From: Flavobacterium granuli
Lineage (GTDB): Bacteria; Bacteroidota; Bacteroidia; Flavobacteriales; Flavobacteriaceae
DNA length: 64,000 bases
Assembly (NCBI RefSeq): GCF_900129705.1
Contig: NZ_FQWO01000009.1
Coordinates: 103,464-167,463, forward strand
Direction of reading: 5' to 3'
Position numbers and translations under genes: made by a program. Every line of letters begins with the position of its first letter. Positions within the stretch are counted from its first letter, which is position 1. This document shows, piece by piece, positions 43,562 to 52,877 of the stretch. The notes beneath the pieces are model-generated. The model saw only the letters and a list, made by a program, of their open reading frames with translations, ran no database searches and was not told where the DNA came from.

Positions 43562-45097
43562 TTATCCCAACCACCCATCACGATCCAAACTTCTGTATTG
43601 AATCGCTTCGGCAATATGAGACGAAATTACTTTAGGTGCTGCATCAAGGTCGGCGATTGTGCGTGCTACCTTCAAAATACGATCGTAAGCCCTAGCCGAA
43701 AGATTAAGCCTTTCCATAGCCGTTTTTAATAATTCTTTGGAACCATCATCAAGAGCACAATATTCACGGATATGTTTGGTATTCATTTGGGCATTATAAT
43801 GTATGTTTTCCATTTGCTCAAATCGTTCCGACTGGATTTCACGCGCGCTAGTAACCCTTTTTCTAATATCAATGCTGCTCTCCGCTTTTCTGTCTTCTGA
43901 CAACTTTTCGAAAGGAACCGGCGTAACTTCAATGTGAATGTCAATCCGGTCCAATAAAGGTCCTGAAATTTTACTCAAATAGCGTTGCATTTCATGCGGA
44001 GAAGAAGTTTGAGGCGAATCGGGATCATTAAAAAAACCAATCGGACTTGGATTCATACTCGCCACGAGCATGAAAGACGAGGGATAAGTCACCGTAAACT
44101 TGGATCTGGAAATCGTCACTTCACGATCTTCCAAGGGCTGTCGCATCACTTCGAGAACATCCCGTTTGAATTCAGGCAATTCATCCAAAAACAAAACGCC
44201 GTTATGCGCCATAGAAATTTCACCAGGCTGTGGGTAGCTTCCGCCTCCAACAAGCGCCACGTTAGAAATCGTATGGTGTGGACTACGAAATGGACGTTGG
44301 TTCATTAAACCTACTTCTTTGAGCTTTCCAGCTACGCTATGAATTTTAGTAGTTTCTAAGGCTTCCCGCAAAGTCATGGGTGGCAATATACTGGGTAACC
44401 GTTTGGCAAGCATCGTTTTTCCAGCTCCCGGCGGACCAATAAGGATAATATTATGTCCTCCGGCGGCGGCAATTTCCATACAACGCTTGATGCTCTCCTG
44501 CCCTTTTACGTCCGAAAAATCAAATTCAGCGAAATCTAAATCTTTATAAAACTCGGCTCTGGTATCAATCACAGTGGGCTCAAGAGTCCCTTTTCCTTCC
44601 ATAAAATCAATCACTTCTTGTACATTTTCTACACCATAAACCTCTAAACCGGCAACTATTGCGGCTTCTTTCACGTTCTGTTTAGGGAGAAAAAATCCTT
44701 TGAATCCCTCCTCTTTTGCCTTGATCGCAATGGGCAAAGCACCGCGAATGGGTTGCAAACTACCGTCAAGCGAAAGCTCTCCCATAATTATATATTTATC
44801 AATTTCAATGGCATTAATCTGTCCTGAAGCCACCAAAATACCAATTGCCAGAGTCAAATCATAAGCTGATCCCTCTTTGCGCAAATCGGCAGGAGCCATG
44901 TTAATTGTTATCTTTTTGCCCGGCATTGCATAACCATTATTCTTTAGGGCAGCCGCAATTCTATAACTGCTTTCTTTGATAGCATTATCGGGCAGCCCAA
45001 CCAAATGGTAGCCAATTCCTTTATCAATATTTACTTCAACCGTAATTGTTGTAGCCTCTACACCAAAAACGGCACTTCCGAAAACTTTTACTAGCAT
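43562..45097 (-). CDS. YifB/ComM-type Mg-chelatase-like AAA+ ATPase
   Basis: A 511-residue protein in three parts: an N-terminal Lon-protease-like ChlI domain (about 1-170, LVKVFGSAVFGVEATTITVE, MGELSLDGSLQPIRG), a central AAA+ Mg-chelatase domain with Walker A GPPGAGKT at 221-228 and Walker B FLDELPEF, and a C-terminal helical domain (LSARAYDRILKVARTIADLD). ComM in Haemophilus and Vibrio is a helicase promoting branch migration during natural transformation. Most bacteria carry it without being competent, so a general recombination role is likely. The start at 45095-45097 matches the universal MLVKV-type N-terminus; an upstream in-frame ATG at 45154 is rejected. Confidence 0.92.
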   Translation of the reverse strand: MLVKVFGSAVFGVEATTITVEVNIDKGIGYHLVGLPDNAIKESSYRIAAALKNNGYAMPGKKITINMAPADLRKEGSAYDLTLAIGILVASGQINAIEIDKYIIMGELSLDGSLQPIRGALPIAIKAKEEGFKGFFLPKQNVKEAAIVAGLEVYGVENVQEVIDFMEGKGTLEPTVIDTRAEFYKDLDFAEFDFSDVKGQESIKRCMEIAAAGGHNIILIGPPGAGKTMLAKRLPSILPPMTLREALETTKIHSVAGKLKEVGLMNQRPFRSPHHTISNVALVGGGSYPQPGEISMAHNGVLFLDELPEFKRDVLEVMRQPLEDREVTISRSKFTVTYPSSFMLVASMNPSPIGFFNDPDSPQTSSPHEMQRYLSKISGPLLDRIDIHIEVTPVPFEKLSEDRKAESSIDIRKRVTSAREIQSERFEQMENIHYNAQMNTKHIREYCALDDGSKELLKTAMERLNLSARAYDRILKVARTIADLDAAPKVISSHIAEAIQYRSLDRDGWLG

Positions 45098-45219
45098 GGC
45101 AGATATTTTTCTTAAAAATAATGAAAATTCGCACTCGAACAACAGGTATCGCAACTTATTTAATATCAGTCGAATACCCGAAATCTATTTATTATTACTT
45201 TGTTAATTTTGATTTTTAA

Positions 45220-45261
45220 AATAAAAAGGAGCTATATTTTTACATATAACTCCTTTTTATT
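45220..45261. terminator. Terminator after the SusC/SusD operon
   Basis: AATAAAAAGGAG (45220-45231) pairs with CTCCTTTTTATT (45250-45261), extended inward by TATA pairs. It is symmetric and lies 20 bases beyond the susD-like stop codon on the minus strand. Confidence 0.8.
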
Positions 45262-45281
45262 AAAAATTAAACGGAATGAAT

Positions 45282-46640
45282 CTATTTATAGCCATCATTT
45301 TGAACTAAGTTTTTATTTACATCCATTTCTCTTAACGGAATAGGCAAAACTAAATTATTAGCATCATAAGGAATCGTTCCAATATTTTGTTTTAATCGTT
45401 TTGCATCAAATAAAGCAAATCCTTCAAAAGATAATTCTCTTTTTCTTTCCATTAATATAGTGGCCAAATCAACGCTAGCAAGTAAAGTTGCACCAGAACG
45501 CGCGCGCAACATATTAATGTCATCTACAGGCGAAAGCCCTATAAGAGTTCCTAGTCTAAAATTAGATTCTGCGCGTATCAAATACATTTCGGCTAAGCGC
45601 AGAAAAGGAATATTAGCAAATTGATTTTTCCACTTTGTTGTACACCAATAATCGGCTTCATAGAAAAAACCAGCTCTCTGGTCATCAGGATCATCATAAA
45701 TATCCCAATGCTGGGATTCAATACTAATATCCGGATTTCCTGAGCGTCCTCCAAAATCTTCACCGGCCCAAAATACATTAAAATCATTTGCGCTCGCATC
45801 CTGACTGTTTACTTGCCAAGCAAATAAATCTTCGGTTGAATTTTCTGGATTATTAAATGCTTTTGCAAAAGTTGATGTTAAAGTTGCGTCACTATTATTA
45901 ATTACGATATTGGCCATATTTCGAGCATTGCTGTAATCCCCTTTTTGCAAATAAACTCTGGCAAGTAGTGCCGCCGCACTATATTTTGTTGCATAGATAC
46001 CATTTGTTTCCGGCAGCAAAGTATAGGCATCCGTTAAATCAAGAATTACCTGCTTGTAAACTTCCTCTAAAGTGTTCCTTGAAGGCAGTGTAATTTTGTG
46101 AGGGTCTAAAATAGGTTGCAACATAATAGGAACTCCAAGTTGGTTGTTTACTGAACCCGAAACATAGGGCTTAGCGAATAGTCTTGCTAAATCAAAATAG
46201 ACTAAACCTCTAAGAAATTTTGCTTCTCCTTGGGTTATATCCTTATCAGCAGCATCAGTAAATACAGCTAAATTATCAAGTATGATATTAGCTTGATTGC
46301 TAATTTTATAGGCTCTTAACCACATACTTTCAACAAAACTATTATCGGTCAATATAGCTTTTTCGTCGTATTGGTCTGGCTGAATATAAGTTCCATCCCA
46401 GTAAAGATCTCCATCGTTAGCAATTAATTCAGAAGCTAAAGCAATTCCTCCGCCATAGAGTGCACTGGATCTGGCATCTCCATAGGCATTATTCAAAATC
46501 TTCTTAAGATTTGATGGCGTTTTGATAGCTATATCGGTTGTAATGGCTTGTTCAGGTTTAATATCTAAATTATCATCACAGCTTACAAAAGAAAAAGTAA
46601 GCAAGGAAATTAAAATAATTTTATAGTTAAATTTTTTCAT
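45282..46640 (-). CDS. RagB/SusD family nutrient-binding outer-membrane lipoprotein
   Basis: A 452-residue surface lipoprotein that caps the SusC-like porin and hands it substrate. The lipoprotein signal ends in FSFVSC (Cys21). The N-terminal SusD-like segment (about 25-200, DNLDIKPEQAITT, QANIILDNL, LRGLVYFDLARLFAKPYV) is followed by TPR-like helices (YSAAALLARVYLQKGDY), and the C-terminal RagB/SusD domain has FLRLAEMYLIRAES and ERKRELSFEGFALFDAKRL. It starts 11 bases after the SusC gene stop and is translated with it. At 452 residues it is shorter than most glycan-binding SusD proteins (500-600). The ligand is unknown and no carbohydrate-active enzymes flank it. Confidence 0.95.
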   Translation of the reverse strand: MKKFNYKIILISLLTFSFVSCDDNLDIKPEQAITTDIAIKTPSNLKKILNNAYGDARSSALYGGGIALASELIANDGDLYWDGTYIQPDQYDEKAILTDNSFVESMWLRAYKISNQANIILDNLAVFTDAADKDITQGEAKFLRGLVYFDLARLFAKPYVSGSVNNQLGVPIMLQPILDPHKITLPSRNTLEEVYKQVILDLTDAYTLLPETNGIYATKYSAAALLARVYLQKGDYSNARNMANIVINNSDATLTSTFAKAFNNPENSTEDLFAWQVNSQDASANDFNVFWAGEDFGGRSGNPDISIESQHWDIYDDPDDQRAGFFYEADYWCTTKWKNQFANIPFLRLAEMYLIRAESNFRLGTLIGLSPVDDINMLRARSGATLLASVDLATILMERKRELSFEGFALFDAKRLKQNIGTIPYDANNLVLPIPLREMDVNKNLVQNDGYK

Positions 46641-46651
46641 GTCTGATTTTA

Positions 46652-49600
46652 TTAAAGGTCAATGTTTAATCCAATAATTATCGTTTTGGCAGGAGGTGCA
46701 GAATAAAATGCGATCCCTTTTCGAATATTTGAATCTCCATTATTGTCGTATGATGATTCTGGATCGTAGCCCTTATAATTCGTAAATGTAAGAAGGTTAA
46801 CTCCTGTTAAATATAAACGAGCTCTATCTACAGATAATTTTTGAGTTACTGTTTTAGGAAGTGTATATCCTAAAGATAAATTTCTTAAACGAACAAAATC
46901 AGTTTTATCTAAATAACGTGTCGATGCTTGCTCGCCATTGCTACGTCCCCATCTGGCTTGAGGAACATTAGTGATATCACCTGGTTTTTGCCATCTGTCC
47001 ATCTGATCTGTAGTTTGGTTATCTTTGTATCGGGCATTGCTCGATTGAAATTTACCCGCTTCATTGTAGATAGAAGCTCCCCATTCTCCTTGAAAAGTAA
47101 AAGAAAAATCAAAATTCTTAAACATTAGCGTATTCGTCATTCCTGTCATAAGCGTAGGATAAGGACTTCCCGTAATGATTCTTTGCGCTTCGCTGTAGTT
47201 TTTTGTAGTTGTTTTATCTAAAGAACCATCTGCTTGTAAAGTATTTTTATAAAATAAAGCATCTCCATTTGCCGGATTAACACCTGCATACTCTACTAAG
47301 TAAAAAGATGAAATAGTTTCTCCTACTCTAACAATATTTTGTCCGGCGACTATATCACCTCCAGGCAAGGATGTCACTTTATTGTCTAAAGTAGACAGAT
47401 TTAATGATGTTTTCCAACTTAGGTTAGCTGTTTTAATATTGGTTGTATTTAATACAAATTCAAAACCTTTATTGGTCAAAGATCCTACGTTACGGGTTAA
47501 AGAACTCCAGCCGGAAGTACCTGGCAAAGGCTCATTCAATAAAAGATCGTTTGTTTTTTTAATATAATAATCAATTTCACCAGTTATTCTGTTGTCTAAA
47601 AATCCAAAATCGATACCGGCATCAAATTGATTTGTTTTTTCCCATTTTAAATCTTGATTAACCAATTGAGAAGGATTTATAGCAGATTGTTTGTTATAAG
47701 ATGATCCGCCAAAAAGACCTAAACTTGCAAAGTTTCCTATACCTGCATTTCCTGTAACTCCAAAACTTCCTCTCAATTTTAATAAGCTAACAACTTCGTT
47801 ATCCTTTAAAAAATCTTCTTGCGAAATGATCCAGCCCACAGAAGCTGCCGGGAATACACCATATCGGTTTGAGGCTCCAAATCGGGAAGAACCATCATAA
47901 CGCAAACTTCCTTTTAAGAGGTATTTGTCCATAATGGAAAAAGTAGCTCTTCCAAAATAGGAAAGGAAATTATATTTAGTTCTGCTCGAAGATCCTTCAG
48001 TAATTTCGGAGGCACTTTCTACAGTTTGCAGCTCATCTGATGGAAAACCTATTCCAGCTACAAATTGCCTTTTTCGAGCACTTTCTTCAAAACTCATTCC
48101 TCCAACAAATTCTAAATTATAATCCTCCTTAAAATTTTTACTAAAAGTGAAATAATTATTAATACTATATTTATCTGACTGAATTGCATTCGCATCTGCA
48201 TAACCATTAGTAGAAGCGGATTCTGTTAAACTACCTGCGAAATATTCTTCTGTTTGATTATTGTTATCGTATCCTAGTTCTGATCTAAAACTCAATTCTG
48301 GTAAAATTTTTAATTCCACATAAGAATTCATTAAAGTTCTAAAAATATTTGCATCCCAATTTCCATTAAATTGTTGCATTAAAAAATTATAATATAAAGT
48401 AGTTTCATTATTTGGTGTAACTCCATCATCAAGATAAGCGGGAGCTAATGGAGTTTGTGCAACTGCCTGTAAAGGGGTTGCGAAAGAATTATCTGAACCT
48501 ATTCTTGTTATTCTTGTTTTACTCAAACTGGTATTTAGCCCCACTCTTAATTTATCAGAAACTTTATGATCTAAGTTTCCTCTATAAGAATAGCGATCCA
48601 TATTGTTCCCTCTAACAATTCCCTCTGTATTATTGTAACCTCCAGAAAGAAAAAATACGGTTTTGCTATCCCCTCCTGATACAGAAAAGTTATGATCTTG
48701 AACAGAACCTTTTATCAAGGCCAAATCCTGCCAGTCAGTATCTACTTGTCCAGTTCTCCAATCTTTTCCATTAGCATAACCATCAAATACTCCTCCTGGC
48801 TCAGTCAGCCATAAGTCATCTGCTCCATATCTATAAGCAGATGCTTCGGTGTAAAGTTCTGCATATTGTGCTGCATTTAACCAGCTCATTTTATGGGTGG
48901 CTTGGCTCCATCCTGTAGAAGTATTTAAGGAAATTTTTGTTTTTCCTGATTTTCCTTGCTTAGTGGTAATTAAAACAACTCCATTTGTTCCGCGGGCACC
49001 ATAAATAGCGGCCGAAGAAGCGTCTTTTAATATTTGTATGGATTCAATATCATTAGGATTTAATGAAATTAATGGATTAATTGGGGCCGCCGATACGCTC
49101 TCGTTATCATTTATCAATGGCAATCCATCTATTACATATAAAGGCTCCTGAGAAGAAGAAATACTGGAAACTCCTCTAATTCTTACTTTTACACCGCCTT
49201 CTACTTTTCCATTTATTTGAGTTATTTGAACACCTGCAGCTTTAGCTGTAAGAGCGCTTTGCAAACTTGGCACTGGAATTTCACCAATTTGATCCGCAGA
49301 AATAGACGCAATATTATCCGTTACTTTGCGCTTGGATTGTTTACCAAAACCAATTACAAGAACTTCTTTTAGCTCTGCAGAATCTTCCTTTAAAATTACA
49401 TTAACGATACTTTTACCAGCAACATTTAATTCCTGAGTTTTAAGCCCGATGTAACTAAAAATCAAAACGGCATTTGAGCCAACATTTTTGACCCTAAACT
49501 TACCATCCATATCAGTTTGTGCTCCATTGGTCGTTCCTTTTACTAAAACAGTGGCTCCTGGAAGCGGACCATTAGAATCCGATACTACACCAGAAACCTC

Positions 49601-49672
49601 TTGCGAATAGGTCAAACTAGTACAAAGTATCATTAGAAATAGCGTCAAGCCTTTAAGTAGACTATTTTTCAT
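46652..49672 (-). CDS. SusC/RagA family TonB-linked outer-membrane porin
   Basis: A 1006-residue TonB-dependent importer. The signal peptide ends near TYSQ (residue 24). A CarboxypepD_reg-like beta-sandwich (about 26-110, with GPLPGATVLVKGTTNGAQTD) is followed by the SusC-type plug start VLVIGFGKQSKRKVTDNIAS (105-124) and the plug with LYVIDGLPL and ILKDASSAAIYGARGTNGVV. The 22-strand barrel ends in the aromatic-alternating tail KTIIIGLNIDL. It forms the pair with the SusD-like lipoprotein 11 bases downstream. The promoter box at 49723-49730 and inverted repeats lie upstream. No anti-sigma/sigma pair is adjacent. Substrate unknown; neighbouring peptidases make peptides more likely than glycans. 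Confidence 0.96.
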   Translation of the reverse strand: MKNSLLKGLTLFLMILCTSLTYSQEVSGVVSDSNGPLPGATVLVKGTTNGAQTDMDGKFRVKNVGSNAVLIFSYIGLKTQELNVAGKSIVNVILKEDSAELKEVLVIGFGKQSKRKVTDNIASISADQIGEIPVPSLQSALTAKAAGVQITQINGKVEGGVKVRIRGVSSISSSQEPLYVIDGLPLINDNESVSAAPINPLISLNPNDIESIQILKDASSAAIYGARGTNGVVLITTKQGKSGKTKISLNTSTGWSQATHKMSWLNAAQYAELYTEASAYRYGADDLWLTEPGGVFDGYANGKDWRTGQVDTDWQDLALIKGSVQDHNFSVSGGDSKTVFFLSGGYNNTEGIVRGNNMDRYSYRGNLDHKVSDKLRVGLNTSLSKTRITRIGSDNSFATPLQAVAQTPLAPAYLDDGVTPNNETTLYYNFLMQQFNGNWDANIFRTLMNSYVELKILPELSFRSELGYDNNNQTEEYFAGSLTESASTNGYADANAIQSDKYSINNYFTFSKNFKEDYNLEFVGGMSFEESARKRQFVAGIGFPSDELQTVESASEITEGSSSRTKYNFLSYFGRATFSIMDKYLLKGSLRYDGSSRFGASNRYGVFPAASVGWIISQEDFLKDNEVVSLLKLRGSFGVTGNAGIGNFASLGLFGGSSYNKQSAINPSQLVNQDLKWEKTNQFDAGIDFGFLDNRITGEIDYYIKKTNDLLLNEPLPGTSGWSSLTRNVGSLTNKGFEFVLNTTNIKTANLSWKTSLNLSTLDNKVTSLPGGDIVAGQNIVRVGETISSFYLVEYAGVNPANGDALFYKNTLQADGSLDKTTTKNYSEAQRIITGSPYPTLMTGMTNTLMFKNFDFSFTFQGEWGASIYNEAGKFQSSNARYKDNQTTDQMDRWQKPGDITNVPQARWGRSNGEQASTRYLDKTDFVRLRNLSLGYTLPKTVTQKLSVDRARLYLTGVNLLTFTNYKGYDPESSYDNNGDSNIRKGIAFYSAPPAKTIIIGLNIDL

Positions 49673-49684
49673 AAATAATAATTA

Positions 49685-49782
49685 AGTTAGTTAATACTCA
49701 TTGAAATTTGTTACAATTTTAACAAACATAATGAAAATAGTTAAGAAAATATTAACTCGTTACAATTAATTATTAACTAACT
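49685..49782. promoter_or_regulatory. Inverted repeats flanking the susC-like promoter
   Basis: A perfect 12-bp inverted repeat, AGTTAGTTAATA (49685-49696) and TATTAACTAACT (49771-49782), brackets the promoter. Inside it, TTTGTTA (49707-49713) and TAACAAA (49720-49726) form a second repeat with a 6-base spacer over the predicted start site. The 388-bp gap 49673-50060 otherwise holds only the terminator at 49985. Confidence 0.4.
49723..49730 (-). promoter_or_regulatory. Promoter -7 box for the susC-susD operon
   Basis: The minus strand reads TATGTTTG (TAnnTTTG), 50 bases before the SusC start codon. Confidence 0.5.
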
Positions 49783-49984
49783 CAATTTAAAATCTATGAA
49801 AAGTAAACTTTTACTTTTGGTGTTTTTAATAAAGAATGCATTTAAAAAATTAAACTTAAATACTTAAAAAAAATCTACAATTTATACATCTATTTATCAA
49901 ATCAACAAGAGATAAAAGTCAATTTGTTGCATCATTAAATGCAATTTTACAGCCGCCTTTTAATTTTTAAATCGTTATTAACGC

Positions 49985-50027
49985 AAAAAAAATCGGTCTA
50001 AAAAGTATTTTTTAGACCGATTTTTTT
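49985..50027. terminator. Symmetric terminator after the M14 peptidase gene
   Basis: A nearly perfect long inverted repeat centred at 50006, with TCGGTCTAAAA on the left and TTTTAGACCGA on the right plus A and T runs on both flanks. It separates the M14 gene from the SusC promoter, so the two leftward units are transcribed separately. Confidence 0.88.
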
Positions 50028-50060
50028 CTATTAAAACAGTAAAGAAATGTGATTTAGAAA

Positions 50061-52568
50061 TTAGTTAACTAAAAATAAAGCATTGCTAAACAATAAGTTC
50101 CCGTTTTCCCAAAAACCTCTGAATAAAGGATTGTCAATCATATAAATCACTTTTCCTTTTCCTTTGGCTTCAATTGCGAAACTTACCGTTTTGCTCAATT
50201 TATTTCTAATATCATGCCCTACAAAGCCGTAACTTTTATAGTCATTAGGAACATAAGCCACATTCAAAGCTTTTTTAAGCAATGGATAACGTCTTTCATC
50301 TGTTTTTATGCTGAAATATTTGTCACCTAAACCAAAAGACATTGGATGCGTTACATCTAACACATTTTCAATTACTGCACCTGGAATAGATGCTGATATA
50401 GCTCTTCGTTCGGTACTTAGATAATCCAGAAAACGCGTTTTTAATTCCTTCTCAGTAATTTCCTTTTCGGACGCTTTTTTATCCTCTTCAGATTCAAAAA
50501 GACTTAACGCATACCCCTCCTTATCAGTAAAAACACTTAAAGCATTATTCATTGCAATCAATTTGCCTCCATTTTTAATCCAATCTCCAATTTGTTTTTG
50601 TTGATCATTAGAAAAATCATATTGACCATCGGCTAAAATTAGCGTGTTATAAGTTTCTAATTTAAATCTATTAAAATCACTAACTTCAACGATACTCACC
50701 GGATATCCTGCAACTTCGTCTAAATAAAACCAAACAGAACCAAATTCGGTAGAGCCCACTCCTTTTCCAGATAACAATGCTATTTTTGGAGCTTTCAACA
50801 AACTAAAATTTTCGCTTCCTAAATCATTTCCATTTACAGAATAGCCTGTTGTTAAGAAATTATAATCTTTTTTTATTTTTATGATCTCCGAAACTGTTTT
50901 TTCAAAATCAATCACTTTCGGATTATCGGCTTTAGAAACAATTAAACCTCCTGCTTCAACAGTTATTTGTCCAAAAACTCCTTTTTTTATTGCAGATCTT
51001 ACTCTAATATCTTTTTGATGCAATAAAGCCAGAACTTGTGCCGAAATTCGATTGTTCCAAGGAATATGAAAAGCATATACGTTTTCAGGAATATTTTGAA
51101 TATTAGCTTCAATAGTGGTTTTTGTTTTTAGATTCAGATTGGTTTTTAAAGCATATCCTTCAACACCAAAAGCCAATGGCAATGCCCAAGCGGTAATATC
51201 ATAAGACAAGCTATCGTTTAACTTATGATACGGTTCAAATAGAACTTGTGTCAAAATAGCCTTCGGTTGATCTACTTTTATGATTAAATCATTGGGCTCA
51301 ATAGAAAAGCTTTTATCTTTTTGGGTTTGGTAATTAAATCCAGAAGCTTTTTGATTGCCATCTGCATAAGCAAATTCGATACGGTTTTTTTTCAATAAAT
51401 CCGCCATCTGTTCTAGTTTTGGATTATTTTTTAAAACGTAGGTTTTATAATTTCCCTTAATTGTTTTTCGGGAATTAGTCATAAACCCTCTGAAACCCTG
51501 AATTAAATTATCTGCTTCAGATGCGGCAGCACCAACAGTAGTTAAAACGGCTTTAGCGTGATGAGTCAACCGTTCCTGAATAGTTAGAAGAGAGCCGTTT
51601 TCTAACAAAACTTCTCTTCCGGCTCCTATTCCTCCTTGTTCAAAAGTCATTCCTACAGCTCCATTGTAAGTAGGATAAGTATCTCCGTAACTTGGATAAA
51701 ACATATCAAAACGTTCCCTTGTATTGTATAACCACTTTTCTTGGTCAAATTTCTTAGAAATTTTTTCTCCTAAAATGTTATGAAATTTTTTTTGAAATTT
51801 TTCAATATATTCATGCCAAGGTTCAGCCGAGGGTGGGAAAAAATAAGGCGAATTATAGCCCATTTCATGCACATCTACATGTACCTGTGGCAACCAATCA
51901 TTGTATAATGCTAACCTTTGCTGCGTCTCAATTTGAGTTTGCCATGCCCAGTCTCTGTTCATATCAAACAAATAATGATTGTATCTGCCTCCAGGCCACA
52001 CTTCCATATGCTCTCTATCCATTAATTCTGGATGAGTTTTTTTACCTGAAATCTCCCTTAACCAATTTCCATACCTTGAATAACCATCAGGATTTAAACA
52101 TGGATCTAAAATAACTATCGTGTTTTCTAACCAACTTTTAGATTCCGGATTTGCTGGATTTAATAGTTCATAAGCAACTGTCATTGCGCTTTCAGTTCCT
52201 GCAATTTCATTCCCATGAACACTAAAACTCAACCAAACAATCAGTTTATCCTCTATCACTTTTGTTTTTTTATCTGATAATCCTATAGCTGCCAAATTAT
52301 TATTTCTAATTTGATCTAAATTGGCAAGATTCTCGGGAGTTGAAATATAATAGACATTCAAATCTCGTTCTTCTGAGGTTTGACCGTATTTTTGTTTTTT
52401 AATTGAGGTTGATTGCTCCGTTAACTGGTTAAAATAAGCTTCAACTTGATGATAGTAGCTAACTTGTTTTCCATAATTAGGTAAAAATTCTGAGGGACTT
52501 TTTAACTGAGCACTTACTGATACTACAGTTAACAAAAGAAACAGTAAATAAAACAATGTTTTTTTCAT
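50061..52568 (-). CDS. Secreted M14 family zinc carboxypeptidase
   Basis: An 835-residue exported metallopeptidase with a signal peptide ending near VSVSAQ (residue 21). Zinc ligands are His118 and Glu121 in SVHGNEIAGTES and His234 in VDVHEMGYN; the catalytic Glu is probably Glu310 in GMTFEQGG. DPCLNPDGYSRYGNW (155-169) is the typical M14 substrate loop. Residues beyond about 370 form a long C-terminal region with a class-I glutamine amidotransferase-like portion near 640-720 (TLILADGQYDFSNDQQKQIG), a layout shared by many Bacteroidetes M14 proteins. It should trim C-terminal residues from peptides, or gamma-linked amino acids from cell-wall peptides, outside the inner membrane. It is divergent from the cyanophycinase-like operon. 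Confidence 0.93.
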   Translation of the reverse strand: MKKTLFYLLFLLLTVVSVSAQLKSPSEFLPNYGKQVSYYHQVEAYFNQLTEQSTSIKKQKYGQTSEERDLNVYYISTPENLANLDQIRNNNLAAIGLSDKKTKVIEDKLIVWLSFSVHGNEIAGTESAMTVAYELLNPANPESKSWLENTIVILDPCLNPDGYSRYGNWLREISGKKTHPELMDREHMEVWPGGRYNHYLFDMNRDWAWQTQIETQQRLALYNDWLPQVHVDVHEMGYNSPYFFPPSAEPWHEYIEKFQKKFHNILGEKISKKFDQEKWLYNTRERFDMFYPSYGDTYPTYNGAVGMTFEQGGIGAGREVLLENGSLLTIQERLTHHAKAVLTTVGAAASEADNLIQGFRGFMTNSRKTIKGNYKTYVLKNNPKLEQMADLLKKNRIEFAYADGNQKASGFNYQTQKDKSFSIEPNDLIIKVDQPKAILTQVLFEPYHKLNDSLSYDITAWALPLAFGVEGYALKTNLNLKTKTTIEANIQNIPENVYAFHIPWNNRISAQVLALLHQKDIRVRSAIKKGVFGQITVEAGGLIVSKADNPKVIDFEKTVSEIIKIKKDYNFLTTGYSVNGNDLGSENFSLLKAPKIALLSGKGVGSTEFGSVWFYLDEVAGYPVSIVEVSDFNRFKLETYNTLILADGQYDFSNDQQKQIGDWIKNGGKLIAMNNALSVFTDKEGYALSLFESEEDKKASEKEITEKELKTRFLDYLSTERRAISASIPGAVIENVLDVTHPMSFGLGDKYFSIKTDERRYPLLKKALNVAYVPNDYKSYGFVGHDIRNKLSKTVSFAIEAKGKGKVIYMIDNPLFRGFWENGNLLFSNALFLVN

Positions 52569-52593
52569 ATCGATCTAAAGGTTAGTTATTTTT

Positions 52594-52601
52594 CAAAAAT
52601 A
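52594..52601 (-). promoter_or_regulatory. Promoter -7 box for the M14 peptidase gene
   Basis: The minus strand reads TATTTTTG (TAnnTTTG), 26 bases before the M14 start codon. In the 309-bp divergent gap 52569-52877 no exact box is seen for the rightward genes, only a near-match around 52787, and no other feature is evident. Confidence 0.45.
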
Positions 52602-52877
52602 AACTTAAAAATAGATTTTCTTACAAAAATTTTTAAATTAGCTTTTTTATTATTTTTTTAATCAAAAAAGATCCTGCATACTTTGCAAAACAACCCTAAT
52701 ATAAATTGTTTGAGTTTCATTCAATAAAATCAAAAACCGACCTAGGTTTTAATTGAAAGCATTGTTCCAAAAATAAATTGTATTTTGGCTAAATACTAAA
52801 GTTAATCCTACATAAAATAAGGATTTTTATCCAATAAATTATAAACTGTCAAACTAATTTAATAAAATCTAAAAAAC

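Noticed and set aside
45282..49672. Polysaccharide utilisation locus around SusC/SusD
   Set aside because: No glycoside hydrolase, lyase, hybrid two-component or sigma/anti-sigma gene is adjacent; the neighbours are peptidases and a ComM-type gene.
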